A stretch of 64,000 nucleotides of DNA, from positions 1 to 64,000 of the forward strand of contig JBNMLC010000005.1 in assembly GCA_050874665.1 (NCBI GenBank), written 5' to 3'. Below, in pieces: positions 16,337 to 25,597 of the stretch (position 1 is the first letter of the stretch; every line of letters starts with the position of its first letter). Origin of the DNA: RUG11237 sp050874665 (lineage in GTDB: Bacteria > Bacillota > Clostridia > Lachnospirales > Lachnospiraceae). Under the pieces are notes generated by a model. It was given only the letters and a program-made list of their open reading frames with translations. It was not told the origin of the DNA and did not search any database. The translations under genes and the position numbers were made by a program.

Positions 16337-17002
16337 ATGAACGTATTTGATATTCTTGGTCCTGTCATGGTAGGACCGTCAAGCTCTCATACTGCCGGAG
16401 CAGTTCGCATAGGATATGTCACAAGGGTGATGCTTGCGGAGGAACCGGTCAAGGCAGTGATAAAGCTTCATGGTTCTTTTGCGGCTACAGGGAAAGGACA
16501 TGGTACCGATACCGCAATCGTTGCCGGACTTTTAGGAATGAAACCTTCGAATATGAATGTACCTAAAAGCTTTGAAATAGCAAAGGAAAAAGGTCTGCAA
16601 TTTAGTTTTGAACATGTAAATTTGAGAGAGGCACACCCTAATACCGCACTCATCAGCGTATATGGAAAAGGTGGAAGACATATGGAAATACAGGCCTCTT
16701 CTATAGGTGGCGGACGCATTATGATAAATAGAATCGATGGTATTGAAGTGAACTTTACGGGAGAGAACAATACACTGATTGCCCATAACAAAGACATACC
16801 CGGAAATGTCAGCAGGGTAACATCATTGTTAGCTTCTAATAATATTAACATTGCTACCATGCAGTTATTTCGTCATAAAAAAGGCGGTTTTGCAGTTATG
16901 ATATTAGAAACCGATCAGGATATCCCACAGGAAATTATTAAAAAGGCAGAGAGATTAGAGGGAATTATGAAAGTCACCTATTTAGAAGCAGTGACAATGT
17001 AG
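16337..17002 (+). CDS. sdaAB: L-serine dehydratase, iron-sulfur type, beta subunit
   Basis: This is the 221-residue small subunit of the oxygen-labile [4Fe-4S] L-serine deaminase, which converts serine to pyruvate and ammonia. The N-terminal part starts VFDILGPVMVGPSSSHTAGAV, with the serine-binding SSSH loop, and contains GHGTDTAIVAGLLG. The C-terminal part (about 145-221) is an ACT domain (DIPGNVSRVTSLLASNNINI). Together with the following gene it forms the two-subunit enzyme common in Firmicutes and clostridia. AATGGAGG precedes the ATG. It is 28 nt upstream of sdaAA. Confidence 0.94.
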   Translation: MNVFDILGPVMVGPSSSHTAGAVRIGYVTRVMLAEEPVKAVIKLHGSFAATGKGHGTDTAIVAGLLGMKPSNMNVPKSFEIAKEKGLQFSFEHVNLREAHPNTALISVYGKGGRHMEIQASSIGGGRIMINRIDGIEVNFTGENNTLIAHNKDIPGNVSRVTSLLASNNINIATMQLFRHKKGGFAVMILETDQDIPQEIIKKAERLEGIMKVTYLEAVTM

Positions 17003-17030
17003 CGTACGTCCGTAAATGAAAGGAGACATT

Positions 17031-17900
17031 ATGGCTTATCATGCAATTAGTGAAATATTAGATATATGCAGTAATAAAAATATCACCTTTTACGAGGCTG
17101 TAATGCAGGATACCTGCAATGATACGGGGCAGGAGGAAGAACAAAACATAGCTCGAATGTTAGAAATGTGGCAGGTAATGTGTGAAACCTCTGAAAATTA
17201 CGATGAAAATTTAAAGTCAAGAAGTTCTCTGGCAGGTGGAGCCGGAGGACTGATGGAGAAATACGCTCAAAGCCATAATAGTTACTGTGGTGAGTTTATA
17301 CTAACTGTAATTCAGGAGGCACTGAAAATGGGAGAGTCTAATGCCTGTATGAAACGGATTGTTGCCTCCCCTACGGCAGGTTCCTGCGGTGTGATGCCTG
17401 CAGTGTATATTGCAGCAAAAAAGCATCATCACTTTTCTGATGAAAGCATTGTAAAAAGTATGTTTGTGGCGGCTGGAATCGGACAGGTAATTGCTACAAG
17501 AGCATTTATAGCAGGTGCTACCGGGGGATGCCAGGCAGAAATAGGGAGTGCCGCAGCTATGACTGCGGGCGGTCTTGTCGCATTAAAGGGCGGAACTTCA
17601 AAACAAATTGCGAATGCAACAGCCATAGCTTTAAAAAATATGCTGGGATTAGTATGCGATCCAGTGGCAGGTTTAGTAGAAATACCATGTATTAAAAGAA
17701 ATGTAGCGGGTGCTACAAATGCCGTAGCCTGTGCAGAAATGGCATTAGCCGGAATTGAAAGTGCCATACCGGTAGATCAGGTAATCGATGCTATGCGGGA
17801 AATCGGTGAAAATATGCCTTCCATATATAAAGAAACCGCCTGCGGAGGGTGTGCCAATACACCAAGAGGACTAGAGATAACAACACTGTTAGAAGAATAA
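17031..17900 (+). CDS. sdaAA: L-serine dehydratase, iron-sulfur type, alpha subunit
   Basis: This is the 289-residue catalytic subunit, partner of sdaAB. Cluster-binding and substrate regions include RIVASPTAGSCGVMPAVYIA, CDPVAGLVEIPCIKRN and the C-terminal ETACGGCANTPRGLEI, which supplies conserved cysteines for the [4Fe-4S] cluster. ATG 17031 is chosen over ATG 17016 because AAAGGAG (17018-17025) is the ribosome site for the former. The oxygen-sensitive cluster fits an anaerobe. Transcription probably ends before the ftsK promoter, which begins just 3 nt after the stop. Confidence 0.94.
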   Translation: MAYHAISEILDICSNKNITFYEAVMQDTCNDTGQEEEQNIARMLEMWQVMCETSENYDENLKSRSSLAGGAGGLMEKYAQSHNSYCGEFILTVIQEALKMGESNACMKRIVASPTAGSCGVMPAVYIAAKKHHHFSDESIVKSMFVAAGIGQVIATRAFIAGATGGCQAEIGSAAAMTAGGLVALKGGTSKQIANATAIALKNMLGLVCDPVAGLVEIPCIKRNVAGATNAVACAEMALAGIESAIPVDQVIDAMREIGENMPSIYKETACGGCANTPRGLEITTLLEE

Positions 17901-17903
17901 TGT

Positions 17904-17932
17904 TTGACAATTATCCGTTATTTCGTTAAAAT
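17904..17932 (+). promoter_or_regulatory. Sigma-A promoter of ftsK/spoIIIE
   Basis: TTGACA (17904-17909), a 17-nt spacer and TAAAAT (17927-17932) start immediately after the sdaAA stop codon, with a leader of about 55 nt. Confidence 0.8.
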
Positions 17933-17994
17933 GATTTACTGGTACCTAAATTGATATTGGTATGAAAAAGATTGTATGTGAAGGTGGGGATAGA

Positions 17995-20532
17995 ATGGCA
18001 GCCACAAAGAAAAAAGGCAACGGCAGTAAAAAACAAACAAAAAAATCTTCTGCTGTAACACAGAATACTTTTATAAAAGATGAAATTGTGTTGTTAATTG
18101 TATTAGCAGTTGCTATTCTTTTAATGCTGGGAAATTTTAAAATTGGTGGTGCATTCGGAAATGTATTAAATTCTTTCATGTTTGGAATGTTTGGGTTAAT
18201 GTCCTATGTAATGCCTGTATTTTTGTTTTTTTGCACAGCATTTTTTATTTCTAACAAAGAGAATCAGATTGCAACCATTAAATTATTTGCATGGATTTTA
18301 TTATTTCTTGTTTTATGTACCTTTTTTGAGCTGACATTTGTCAGCAATTTAAAAAGTATGAAAATACTGGAATGTTTTACATATTCTAAAACAGAAAAGA
18401 CCGGTGGCGGAATCTTGGGAGGAATCTTTGCCAAAATGTTTTCAAGCATCTTTGGAATCGTAGGTGCTTATGTGGTTGATGTGATTCTTGCTATTATCAG
18501 CATTGTATTAATTACTGAAAAATCATTCTTTCAAGGTGTAGAAAAGGGCAGCCGTAAAGTCTATGAAACTGCAAAAAGTGAAGCAGGTAAACATAGGGAA
18601 CGGACACGTGAGCGGCAAAGACTGCAGACAGAAGAGAGCAAACGCCGTATGGACAAAAAGGTTTCCGGTGTATCTATGGATTTAAATCTTATGGAGTCTA
18701 AGAAAAAAGCTTCGCAAGAGGAAATGCATGAAATTACGATTCAGGGTGCTCCGATTGCAGAACAGAAGTTAGACGGCAGTTATGTTGATATATTTGCAGA
18801 GTCGGAAATTCCGGAGCAGCCGTTACCTGTAAAGGAAACGAAAAAAGAAAAACGGAAGCGAACAGAAAAGAAAGAGGAAATAAAAGAGCAAATACAAGAG
18901 CAAATACAAATAAAAGAAGAAAACCAAACCTCATCACAAAGCGTCGAACAAGCAGATTTACCAAAACAAGTGGATTTACCGCAAGATGATGTCGTCACCT
19001 CTCCATATAAATCAACGATTGATGTCGGAGAAGAAGAACATTCCATACCAGAGGAAAAAGAAGCAACTTACAAGTTTCCGCCTCTTGATTTATTAAAACG
19101 CGGAAACAGCAAAGTCATGGGAGATTCTAAAGAGCATTTAAGTGAAACGGCAATGAAATTACAACAGACTTTACAAAACTTCGGTGTTAATGTTAAGATA
19201 ACTAATGTAAGTTGTGGTCCGGCAGTAACCAGATATGAGATACAGCCGGAACAGGGCGTTAAAGTAAGTAAAATTGTAAATCTGACAGATGATATAAAAT
19301 TGAATTTAGCTGCCGCTGATATTCGTATGGAGGCTCCGATTCCCGGAAAGGCAGCAATCGGAATTGAAGTTCCGAACAAAGAAAGCAGTGCCGTTATGCT
19401 TCGTGATTTGTTAGAGGATACTAACTTTATTGAGCATCCGTCAAAGCTTGCTTTTGCTGTGGGAAAAGATATCGGAGGACAAAGTGTCGTAACCGATATT
19501 GCTAAGATGCCGCATCTTTTGATTGCCGGTGCAACCGGTTCCGGTAAATCCGTATGTATCAACACCATTATTATGAGCATTCTTTATAAGGCCAGACCAG
19601 ATGAAGTAAAATTAATTATGGTTGACCCAAAGGTGGTGGAACTAAGTGTATACAATGGAATTCCCCATTTACTGATTCCGGTAGTGACTGACCCTAAAAA
19701 AGCGGCTGGTGCACTGAATTGGGCAGTTATGGAAATGATGGAAAGATACGATAAATTTGCAGGCTTAGGCGTACGAGATCTTAAGGGCTACAATGAAAAG
19801 ATTGCATCTGTAGAACATTTAGAAGGTGAGAAACCGGAGAAAATGCCGCAGATTGTAATTATCGTAGATGAATTAGCAGACCTTATGATGGTCGCAGCAG
19901 GTGAAGTAGAAGATGCCATCTGTCGCTTAGCACAGCTTGCCAGAGCGGCAGGAATTCATCTGATTATTGCTACACAGCGTCCAAGTGTAAATGTCATCAC
20001 AGGACTGATTAAGGCAAATATGCCATCGAGAATCGCCTTTGCCGTATCCTCCGGTGTAGATTCAAGAACCATTCTTGATATGAATGGTGCGGAAAAATTA
20101 TTAGGAAAAGGTGATATGTTGTTTTTCCCTCAAGGATACCAAAAACCGGTGCGTATGCAGTGTGCCTTTGTCTCTGACAAAGAAGTAAGTAATGTAGTCG
20201 AGTTCTTATCAAGCAACTATGAAAGCAGTACATATAGTCAGGATATTGAGGCAAAAATTCAAAGTGCCCAGTCCGCTTCCGTATCTCCAGGCGGAGGTAG
20301 TGAAACGGAAAGAGATACCTACTTTGAAGATGCTGCAAAATTCATTATTGAAAAAGATAAAGCTTCTATTGGTATGCTGCAGAGAGTTTTTAAAATAGGA
20401 TTTAACCGCGCCGCCCGAATTATGGATCAATTAGCAGAAGCCGGTGTGGTTGGCGAAGAAGAGGGAACCAAACCAAGAAAAGTATTAATGTCAATGGAAG
20501 AGTTTGAACAGTACATTGAAGAATATTTATAA
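17995..20532 (+). CDS. ftsK: DNA translocase FtsK/SpoIIIE
   Basis: This 845-residue hexameric ATPase pumps chromosomal DNA through the division or sporulation septum. A basic N-terminus is followed by four membrane helices (about 23-45, 58-80, 85-108, 145-168). A long charged, low-complexity linker rich in Lys, Glu and Gln runs from about 180 to 360. The motor domain (about 370-760) has Walker A AGATGSGKSVCIN and Walker B QIVIIVDELADLMMV, and the C-terminal gamma winged helix (SIGMLQRVFKIGFNRAARIM) reads KOPS/SRS-type sequences. ATG 17995 follows GGTGGGGA; ATG 17962 is in frame but lacks a site. One copy could serve both FtsK and SpoIIIE roles; the two cannot be told apart here. Confidence 0.94.
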   Translation: MAATKKKGNGSKKQTKKSSAVTQNTFIKDEIVLLIVLAVAILLMLGNFKIGGAFGNVLNSFMFGMFGLMSYVMPVFLFFCTAFFISNKENQIATIKLFAWILLFLVLCTFFELTFVSNLKSMKILECFTYSKTEKTGGGILGGIFAKMFSSIFGIVGAYVVDVILAIISIVLITEKSFFQGVEKGSRKVYETAKSEAGKHRERTRERQRLQTEESKRRMDKKVSGVSMDLNLMESKKKASQEEMHEITIQGAPIAEQKLDGSYVDIFAESEIPEQPLPVKETKKEKRKRTEKKEEIKEQIQEQIQIKEENQTSSQSVEQADLPKQVDLPQDDVVTSPYKSTIDVGEEEHSIPEEKEATYKFPPLDLLKRGNSKVMGDSKEHLSETAMKLQQTLQNFGVNVKITNVSCGPAVTRYEIQPEQGVKVSKIVNLTDDIKLNLAAADIRMEAPIPGKAAIGIEVPNKESSAVMLRDLLEDTNFIEHPSKLAFAVGKDIGGQSVVTDIAKMPHLLIAGATGSGKSVCINTIIMSILYKARPDEVKLIMVDPKVVELSVYNGIPHLLIPVVTDPKKAAGALNWAVMEMMERYDKFAGLGVRDLKGYNEKIASVEHLEGEKPEKMPQIVIIVDELADLMMVAAGEVEDAICRLAQLARAAGIHLIIATQRPSVNVITGLIKANMPSRIAFAVSSGVDSRTILDMNGAEKLLGKGDMLFFPQGYQKPVRMQCAFVSDKEVSNVVEFLSSNYESSTYSQDIEAKIQSAQSASVSPGGGSETERDTYFEDAAKFIIEKDKASIGMLQRVFKIGFNRAARIMDQLAEAGVVGEEEGTKPRKVLMSMEEFEQYIEEYL

Positions 20533-20559
20533 AATTTATTTGATACAAGGAGAGAGATT

Positions 20560-22230
20560 ATGAAAACAGATATTCAGATTGCACAGGAAGCAGAAATGTT
20601 ACCAATTACAGAAGTTGTAAAACCATTTGATATTGAAGCAGATGATTTAGAATTATACGGTAAATACAAAGCTAAATTATCGGATGAATTATGGAATAAG
20701 GTAAAAGGCAGAAAAGACGGTAAACTCATTTTAGTAACCGCAATTAATCCTACTCCGGCAGGAGAAGGAAAGACTACCATTACAGTAGGACTTGGACAGG
20801 CTTTAAATAAGTTAAATAAACGTACGGTAATCGCTCTTAGAGAACCATCTCTAGGACCTTGCTTTGGAATTAAAGGTGGTGCAGCAGGGGGAGGCTATTC
20901 TCAGGTTGTACCAATGGAGGATTTGAATCTTCATTTTACAGGAGACTTCCATGCAATCACTTCTGCAAACAATCTTCTCGCTGCTTTGCTCGATAATCAT
21001 ATTCAGCAGGGCAATGAATTAGGTATTGACACCAGACAAATCGTATGGAAAAGATGCCTTGATATGAATGACCGTGTACTTCGTAATACTGTTGTTGGTC
21101 TTGGTGGAAAAATGGACGGTGTAGTACGTGATGATCATTTTGTTATTACTGTCGCATCTGAAATTATGGCGATTCTCTGTCTTGCTAATGATATGAAGGA
21201 TTTAAAAGAACGTCTTGGTAAAATCATCGTAGCTTATACCAGAGAAGGTAAGCCTGTTACAGCAAAAGATTTACATGCTGTTGGTGCTATGGCAGCTCTG
21301 TTAAAAGATGCTCTAAAACCAAATGTAATTCAGACATTAGAACACACACCGGCAGTCGTACATGGCGGACCATTTGCCAATATTGCGCATGGATGTAATA
21401 GTGTAAGAGCTACTAAGACAGCATTAAAATTAGCAGATATTGTAGTTACAGAAGCAGGCTTTGGTGCAGACTTAGGCGCAGAAAAATTCTTCGACATTAA
21501 GTGTCGTAAAGCGGATTTAAAACCAGATGCAGTTGTTTTGGTTGCAACAGTACGTGCATTAAAATACAACGGTGGTGTTCCGAAAAATGAATTAAATGCT
21601 GAGAATTTAGAAGCCTTAGAAAAAGGTATTGTCAACTTAGAAAAGCATATTGAAAATCTCCAGAAATATGGTGTACCTGTAGTAGTTACTTTAAACTCCT
21701 TTATTACCGACACCAAAAATGAAACGGAATTTATCCGTGCTTTCTGTGAAAAGAGAGGCTGTGAATTTGCCCTGGCAGAGGTCTGGGAACATGGTGGCGA
21801 AGGCGGTATTGCGTTAGCAGAAAAGGTTATATCTACCTTAGAAAACAAAGAAAGCAACTTTAAGCCATTATATGAGGATGAACTTTCTCTAAAAGCAAAG
21901 ATTGAAAAAGTGGCTACTGAAATTTACGGTGCAAAAGATGTTGCCTTTGCTCCGGCAGCAGCCAAAATGCTGAAAAATATTGAAGAATTAGGATACGGAG
22001 ATCTTCCCGTCTGTATGGCAAAAACACAGTATTCTCTGTCTGATGACCAGACAAAACTTGGAAGACCAGAGAACTTTACACTGAATGTGCGAGAAGTTTA
22101 TGTCAGTGCAGGTGCCGGATTTGTTGTAGTGTTAACAGGCTCTATTATGACTATGCCGGGGCTGCCAAAGGTTCCTGCTGCAAATAATATTGATGTAGAT
22201 GAGAATGGAGTAATAACAGGATTATTCTAA
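20560..22230 (+). CDS. fhs: Formate-tetrahydrofolate ligase
   Basis: ATP-dependent formation of 10-formyl-THF from formate and THF. The enzyme has 556 residues, the usual size of the monofunctional bacterial form. It has the P-loop region TAINPTPAGEGKTTITVGLG, the family signature GIKGGAAGGGYSQVVPMED, HLTGDFHAI-like (LHFTGDFHAITSANNL) and the C-terminal GAGFVVVLTGSIMTMPGLPK. Together with folD 78 nt downstream it supplies one-carbon units for purines, and in acetogens is part of the methyl branch of the Wood-Ljungdahl pathway. No other acetogenesis genes are in this window. Confidence 0.96.
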   Translation: MKTDIQIAQEAEMLPITEVVKPFDIEADDLELYGKYKAKLSDELWNKVKGRKDGKLILVTAINPTPAGEGKTTITVGLGQALNKLNKRTVIALREPSLGPCFGIKGGAAGGGYSQVVPMEDLNLHFTGDFHAITSANNLLAALLDNHIQQGNELGIDTRQIVWKRCLDMNDRVLRNTVVGLGGKMDGVVRDDHFVITVASEIMAILCLANDMKDLKERLGKIIVAYTREGKPVTAKDLHAVGAMAALLKDALKPNVIQTLEHTPAVVHGGPFANIAHGCNSVRATKTALKLADIVVTEAGFGADLGAEKFFDIKCRKADLKPDAVVLVATVRALKYNGGVPKNELNAENLEALEKGIVNLEKHIENLQKYGVPVVVTLNSFITDTKNETEFIRAFCEKRGCEFALAEVWEHGGEGGIALAEKVISTLENKESNFKPLYEDELSLKAKIEKVATEIYGAKDVAFAPAAAKMLKNIEELGYGDLPVCMAKTQYSLSDDQTKLGRPENFTLNVREVYVSAGAGFVVVLTGSIMTMPGLPKVPAANNIDVDENGVITGLF

Positions 22231-22258
22231 TTTGTTATAAATATAATATCATGAAAAA

Positions 22259-22285
22259 CAAGCTGACGGTTTTCCGTCAGCTTTA
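22259..22285 (+). terminator. Intergenic hairpin between fhs and folD
   Basis: A 10-bp perfect stem AAGCTGACGG / CCGTCAGCTT with a TTTT loop. Only three T residues follow, so it may be a weak terminator, an mRNA 3'-end stabiliser or a processing site that sets different levels for fhs and folD. Confidence 0.6.
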
Positions 22286-22307
22286 GCTACAGAAAGGAAG
22301 ATTGGAA

Positions 22308-23144
22308 ATGGCTTTCATTATCGATGGAAAAAAAATCTCAAAAGAAATCAAAGATGAATTAAAAGAAAAAGTAGCAAAACTAAAATCTGAGGGTAAAACA
22401 GTTGCTTTAGCAGTAATTCAGGTAGGAGAAGATCCAGCCTCCAGTGTATATGTAAATAATAAGAAAAAAGCCTGTGAATACATTGGCATTGAATCTCTGT
22501 CTTTTCATCTTCCGGAAACTATTTCCGAAGAGGATTTATTAGCCAAAATAAAAGAATTAAATCAGGACGAAAAAGTGAACGGAATTCTTGTACAGCTTCC
22601 GTTACCAAAACACATTGATGAAGATAAAGTAATTAAAACTATTGCACCGGAAAAAGATGTAGACGGTTTCCATCCTCAAAGCGTGGGGGCTTTAAGCATC
22701 GGACAGAAGGGTTTTGTATCCTGCACTCCTGCCGGCGTTATTCAATTACTAAAACGTTCCGGTATTGAAATCGCAGGAAAAGAATGCGTGGTAATTGGAA
22801 GAAGCAATATTGTAGGAAAACCAATGGCATTATTGCTGCTTCGTGAAAATGCTACGGTAACCATAGCACACTCTAAAACAGCCAACTTAAAAGAAGTAGC
22901 AAAAAGAGCGGATATCCTTGTAGTTGCTGTTGGAAAGCCAAAAATGATTGACAGTTCTTATGTCAAAGAAGGTGCAGTAGTCATTGACGTGGGAATTCAT
23001 AGAAATGCAGAAAATAAGTTATGTGGTGATGTAGATTATGATGATGTGCTTCAGCATGTCAGTGCTATTACACCGGTTCCAGGCGGAGTTGGTCCTATGA
23101 CCATAGCCATGCTTATGAATAACTGCGTATCTTCTATAGAATAA
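22308..23144 (+). CDS. folD: Methylene-THF dehydrogenase / methenyl-THF cyclohydrolase
   Basis: This bifunctional enzyme interconverts 5,10-methylene-, methenyl- and 10-formyl-THF, the next steps after Fhs. It has 278 residues. It has the catalytic region SSVYVNNKKKACEYIGI (Lys/Tyr site), VQLPLPKHID, the signature KDVDGFHP, the nucleotide-binding GRSNIVGKPMALLLL and the C-terminal ITPVPGGVGPMTIAML. ATG 22308 is chosen because AAGGAAG (22294-22300) is 7 nt upstream; a TTG at 22302 is in frame. NADP versus NAD preference cannot be read with certainty. Confidence 0.95.
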   Translation: MAFIIDGKKISKEIKDELKEKVAKLKSEGKTVALAVIQVGEDPASSVYVNNKKKACEYIGIESLSFHLPETISEEDLLAKIKELNQDEKVNGILVQLPLPKHIDEDKVIKTIAPEKDVDGFHPQSVGALSIGQKGFVSCTPAGVIQLLKRSGIEIAGKECVVIGRSNIVGKPMALLLLRENATVTIAHSKTANLKEVAKRADILVVAVGKPKMIDSSYVKEGAVVIDVGIHRNAENKLCGDVDYDDVLQHVSAITPVPGGVGPMTIAMLMNNCVSSIE

Positions 23145-23183
23145 ACACATAATATGTGGTAAATAAGAAAAGGGGAAGGTTTC

Positions 23184-24596
23184 ATGCGGTGCGAAAAATG
23201 CGGCACAGAAATTGAAGAAGGGAAACTGTATTGTGAAAAATGTGGACACGGAATTCAGATTGTCCCGGATTATAATCCCGAATTAGAGGAACGAATTGCC
23301 AAAACGTTGGAAAAAATTGTCCATGAAGAATTTGGAAACTATCAAATAAACGAGAAGCAGAAACATAAGAAAATTCAAATGGAGCCCAAAAGAGCCGTAG
23401 GTGTTCTTAGTGGTACAGTTATCGTTGTTTTGGTTCTTGGAATTCTTCTCGGAACACACGTAAAACACACAAATTCATATGAGTACCAATTTACAAAGGC
23501 AGTGGAATATGCACAAAAAAACAAAACAGAAGAATCTATGGCTGCCTATGAAAAAGTATTAAAATTGAATCAGGATAGTAATGACATCTGCATTGCACTG
23601 GCAGATATTTACAAGCAAAAAAAGAAGTATGCCTTAGCAGAGGAATGTTTAAAAACAGCTATTGAAAGAGCACCTTCCGATGTTGATATCTACCGTAAAT
23701 TAATTGAGATGTATGAAGAAAACGAAAATACGGCTGGTATTGTTTCACTGTTAAACAGTTGTGAAAACGAGGATATTCATCAGGCATTCTGGGAATACGA
23801 ATTGTCAGCACCGGAAGTAAATCTAAAAGAAGGTGTTTATAAGGATCGTTTGACCCTGGTATTAAAAGTAAATACCAAAGAAACCATTCACTATACCTTA
23901 GATGGAAGCGAGCCTACGCTAAACAGTTTAATCTATAAACGCCCAATTACCTTAGAAGAGGGAGAATACACCTTGCGGGCAATTGCTGTCAATTCAAAAG
24001 GCATGATTAGCAATGAAATTCAAAAAAAATATACCGTACAGTTAGAAGTTCCTGCCGCTCCCTCTGTATTTCCAGATACCGGAAGTTATCAAGAACCAAC
24101 GGATATTCTCATCGAGGTTCCCATTGGAAATACGGTATATTATACATTTGATGGTTCTATGCCAACAAATAAATCCAGAAAATACACAAGACCGATTCCA
24201 ATGCGTCTTGGTACAAATACATTTACCTGTATTGCCTACGATTCTAACGGTAAAATCAGCGATATTACCAGAAAAGAGTATACGTTGAATTTGAATACAA
24301 CTTATGAAGCACCAGAAGCCATTGCAGCAGTGCGTAATTTGTTAATAAATACCGGTGAAATGTATGATTTAGACGGTCATGCCATTGGCATGGAAGGCAA
24401 CTATGCTTTAAACTGTTATGAGGCAACCATGATAAATGGTAATATCTACCTTTTAGTGATTAAGCGCTTTAACAATGCAGATGGTACCGTAACTGATTAT
24501 GATTATAAATATGCCGTGAATGCTGAAAATATTGGCGAGATTTCAAAAGCATACGAAAATTCGGACGGAATTTACACTTTTGAGGCGCCTTATTAA
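23184..24596 (+). CDS. Zinc-ribbon, TPR and chitobiase-C-like domain membrane protein
   Basis: This is a 470-residue protein of unknown function with a clear domain order. An N-terminal zinc ribbon (CEKCGTEI...CEKCG, about 3-23) is followed by one membrane helix (about 73-92, VLSGTVIVVLVLGILLGT). TPR-like repeats (about 98-185) come next, then two copies of a beta domain of the chitobiase/beta-hexosaminidase C-terminal type (about 215-285 and 297-368). Each copy has a Y-T-x-D-G-S-x-P-T core (YTLDGSEPT, YTFDGSMPT). A C-terminal alpha/beta region (about 375-470) is unassigned. The ribbon is cytoplasmic and the repeats probably outside. It suggests a surface or envelope-linked binding protein. 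AAAGGGGAAGG precedes ATG 23184. Confidence 0.8.
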   Translation: MRCEKCGTEIEEGKLYCEKCGHGIQIVPDYNPELEERIAKTLEKIVHEEFGNYQINEKQKHKKIQMEPKRAVGVLSGTVIVVLVLGILLGTHVKHTNSYEYQFTKAVEYAQKNKTEESMAAYEKVLKLNQDSNDICIALADIYKQKKKYALAEECLKTAIERAPSDVDIYRKLIEMYEENENTAGIVSLLNSCENEDIHQAFWEYELSAPEVNLKEGVYKDRLTLVLKVNTKETIHYTLDGSEPTLNSLIYKRPITLEEGEYTLRAIAVNSKGMISNEIQKKYTVQLEVPAAPSVFPDTGSYQEPTDILIEVPIGNTVYYTFDGSMPTNKSRKYTRPIPMRLGTNTFTCIAYDSNGKISDITRKEYTLNLNTTYEAPEAIAAVRNLLINTGEMYDLDGHAIGMEGNYALNCYEATMINGNIYLLVIKRFNNADGTVTDYDYKYAVNAENIGEISKAYENSDGIYTFEAPY

Positions 24597-24635
24597 AACA
24601 TTTTAAGGAAATTTGGCAGGAAGAAAAAATACTTG

Positions 24636-24685
24636 TTGAAAAATATCGCAGTTTAGATTATGATTAAAAGGATATTGTATATAAT
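24636..24685 (+). promoter_or_regulatory. Promoter region of nfnAB
   Basis: TTGAAA (24636-24641), a 17-nt spacer and TATGAT (24659-24664) form a good vegetative promoter. A second -10-like TATAAT lies at 24680-24685 with a poor -35. The leader is short (about 25-35 nt). I saw no clean Rex operator here. Confidence 0.6.
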
Positions 24686-24706
24686 CATACAAATAGGAGG
24701 ATAATG

Positions 24707-25597
24707 ATGTATAAGATTAATGTAAAGGAAAAGCTTGCAGATAAAATTTTCCTTATGGTGGTGGAAGCACCAAGGGTAGCCCGTTCTTGCGAACCGGGAC
24801 AGTTTGTTATTGTAAAAATGGACGAAAAGGGCGAGAGAATTCCTTTAACAATCTGTGACTATAATAGAGCAACCGGAGAAGTGACCATCGTATTCCAGAT
24901 TGTAGGTGCCTCTACAGAACGTATGGCGGAATTAGAAGCCGGAGATTATTTTTCAGACTTTGTAGGTCCGTTAGGACGTGCCTCTGAGTTGGTAGAGGAA
25001 TCAGTAGAAAGTTTGAAAAACAAAAATATACTTTTTGTAGCAGGTGGTGTAGGAACAGCACCGGTATACCCACAGGTAAAATGGCTTCATGAGCAGGGAA
25101 TCGCAGCAGATGTAGTAGTCGGTGCAAAAACGAAAGATATGTTGATTCTCCAGAAGGAAATGGAAGCAGTAGCAGGTAATTTATATGTAGCAACAGATGA
25201 TGGCTCCTTCGGATTTAAAGGACTGGTAACAGAAGTTGTCAAAAATCTGGTAGAAAAAGAGGGTAAGACATATGATGTATGTGTTGCAATCGGACCAATG
25301 ATTATGATGAAGTTCGTTACAATTTTAACAAAGGAATTAAATATTCCTACCGTTGTAAGCTTAAATCCAATCATGGTAGACGGAACAGGTATGTGCGGTG
25401 CCTGCCGTGTAACTGTTGGTGATGAAGTGAAGTTTGCATGTGTAGACGGACCTGAGTTTGATGGTCATTTAGTAAACTTTGATGAAGCTATGAAGCGCCA
25501 GCAAATGTATAAAACCGAAGAGGGAAGAGCTGTTTTGAAATTACGCGAAGGTGATACACATCACGGTGGATGTGGACATTGTGGAGGTGACAAATAA
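24707..25597 (+). CDS. nfnA: NfnA-type ferredoxin:NADP reductase small subunit
   Basis: This 296-residue FAD/[2Fe-2S] protein is related to the PyrK electron-transfer subunit. With the next gene it forms the electron-bifurcating NADH-dependent reduced ferredoxin:NADP+ oxidoreductase, which balances NADH, NADPH and ferredoxin in anaerobes. It has the flavin motif RIPLTICDYN, the NAD-binding VAGGVGTAPVYPQ, and a C-terminal Asp/Cys cluster site, DGTGMCGACRVTVGDEVKFAC. The Asp in place of a fourth Cys is characteristic of NfnA. ATG 24707 gives better spacing from AGGAGG than ATG 24704. The stop overlaps the next start by 1 nt. It could be annotated as a sulfide dehydrogenase or glutamate synthase-linked subunit. 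Confidence 0.88.
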   Translation: MYKINVKEKLADKIFLMVVEAPRVARSCEPGQFVIVKMDEKGERIPLTICDYNRATGEVTIVFQIVGASTERMAELEAGDYFSDFVGPLGRASELVEESVESLKNKNILFVAGGVGTAPVYPQVKWLHEQGIAADVVVGAKTKDMLILQKEMEAVAGNLYVATDDGSFGFKGLVTEVVKNLVEKEGKTYDVCVAIGPMIMMKFVTILTKELNIPTVVSLNPIMVDGTGMCGACRVTVGDEVKFACVDGPEFDGHLVNFDEAMKRQQMYKTEEGRAVLKLREGDTHHGGCGHCGGDK

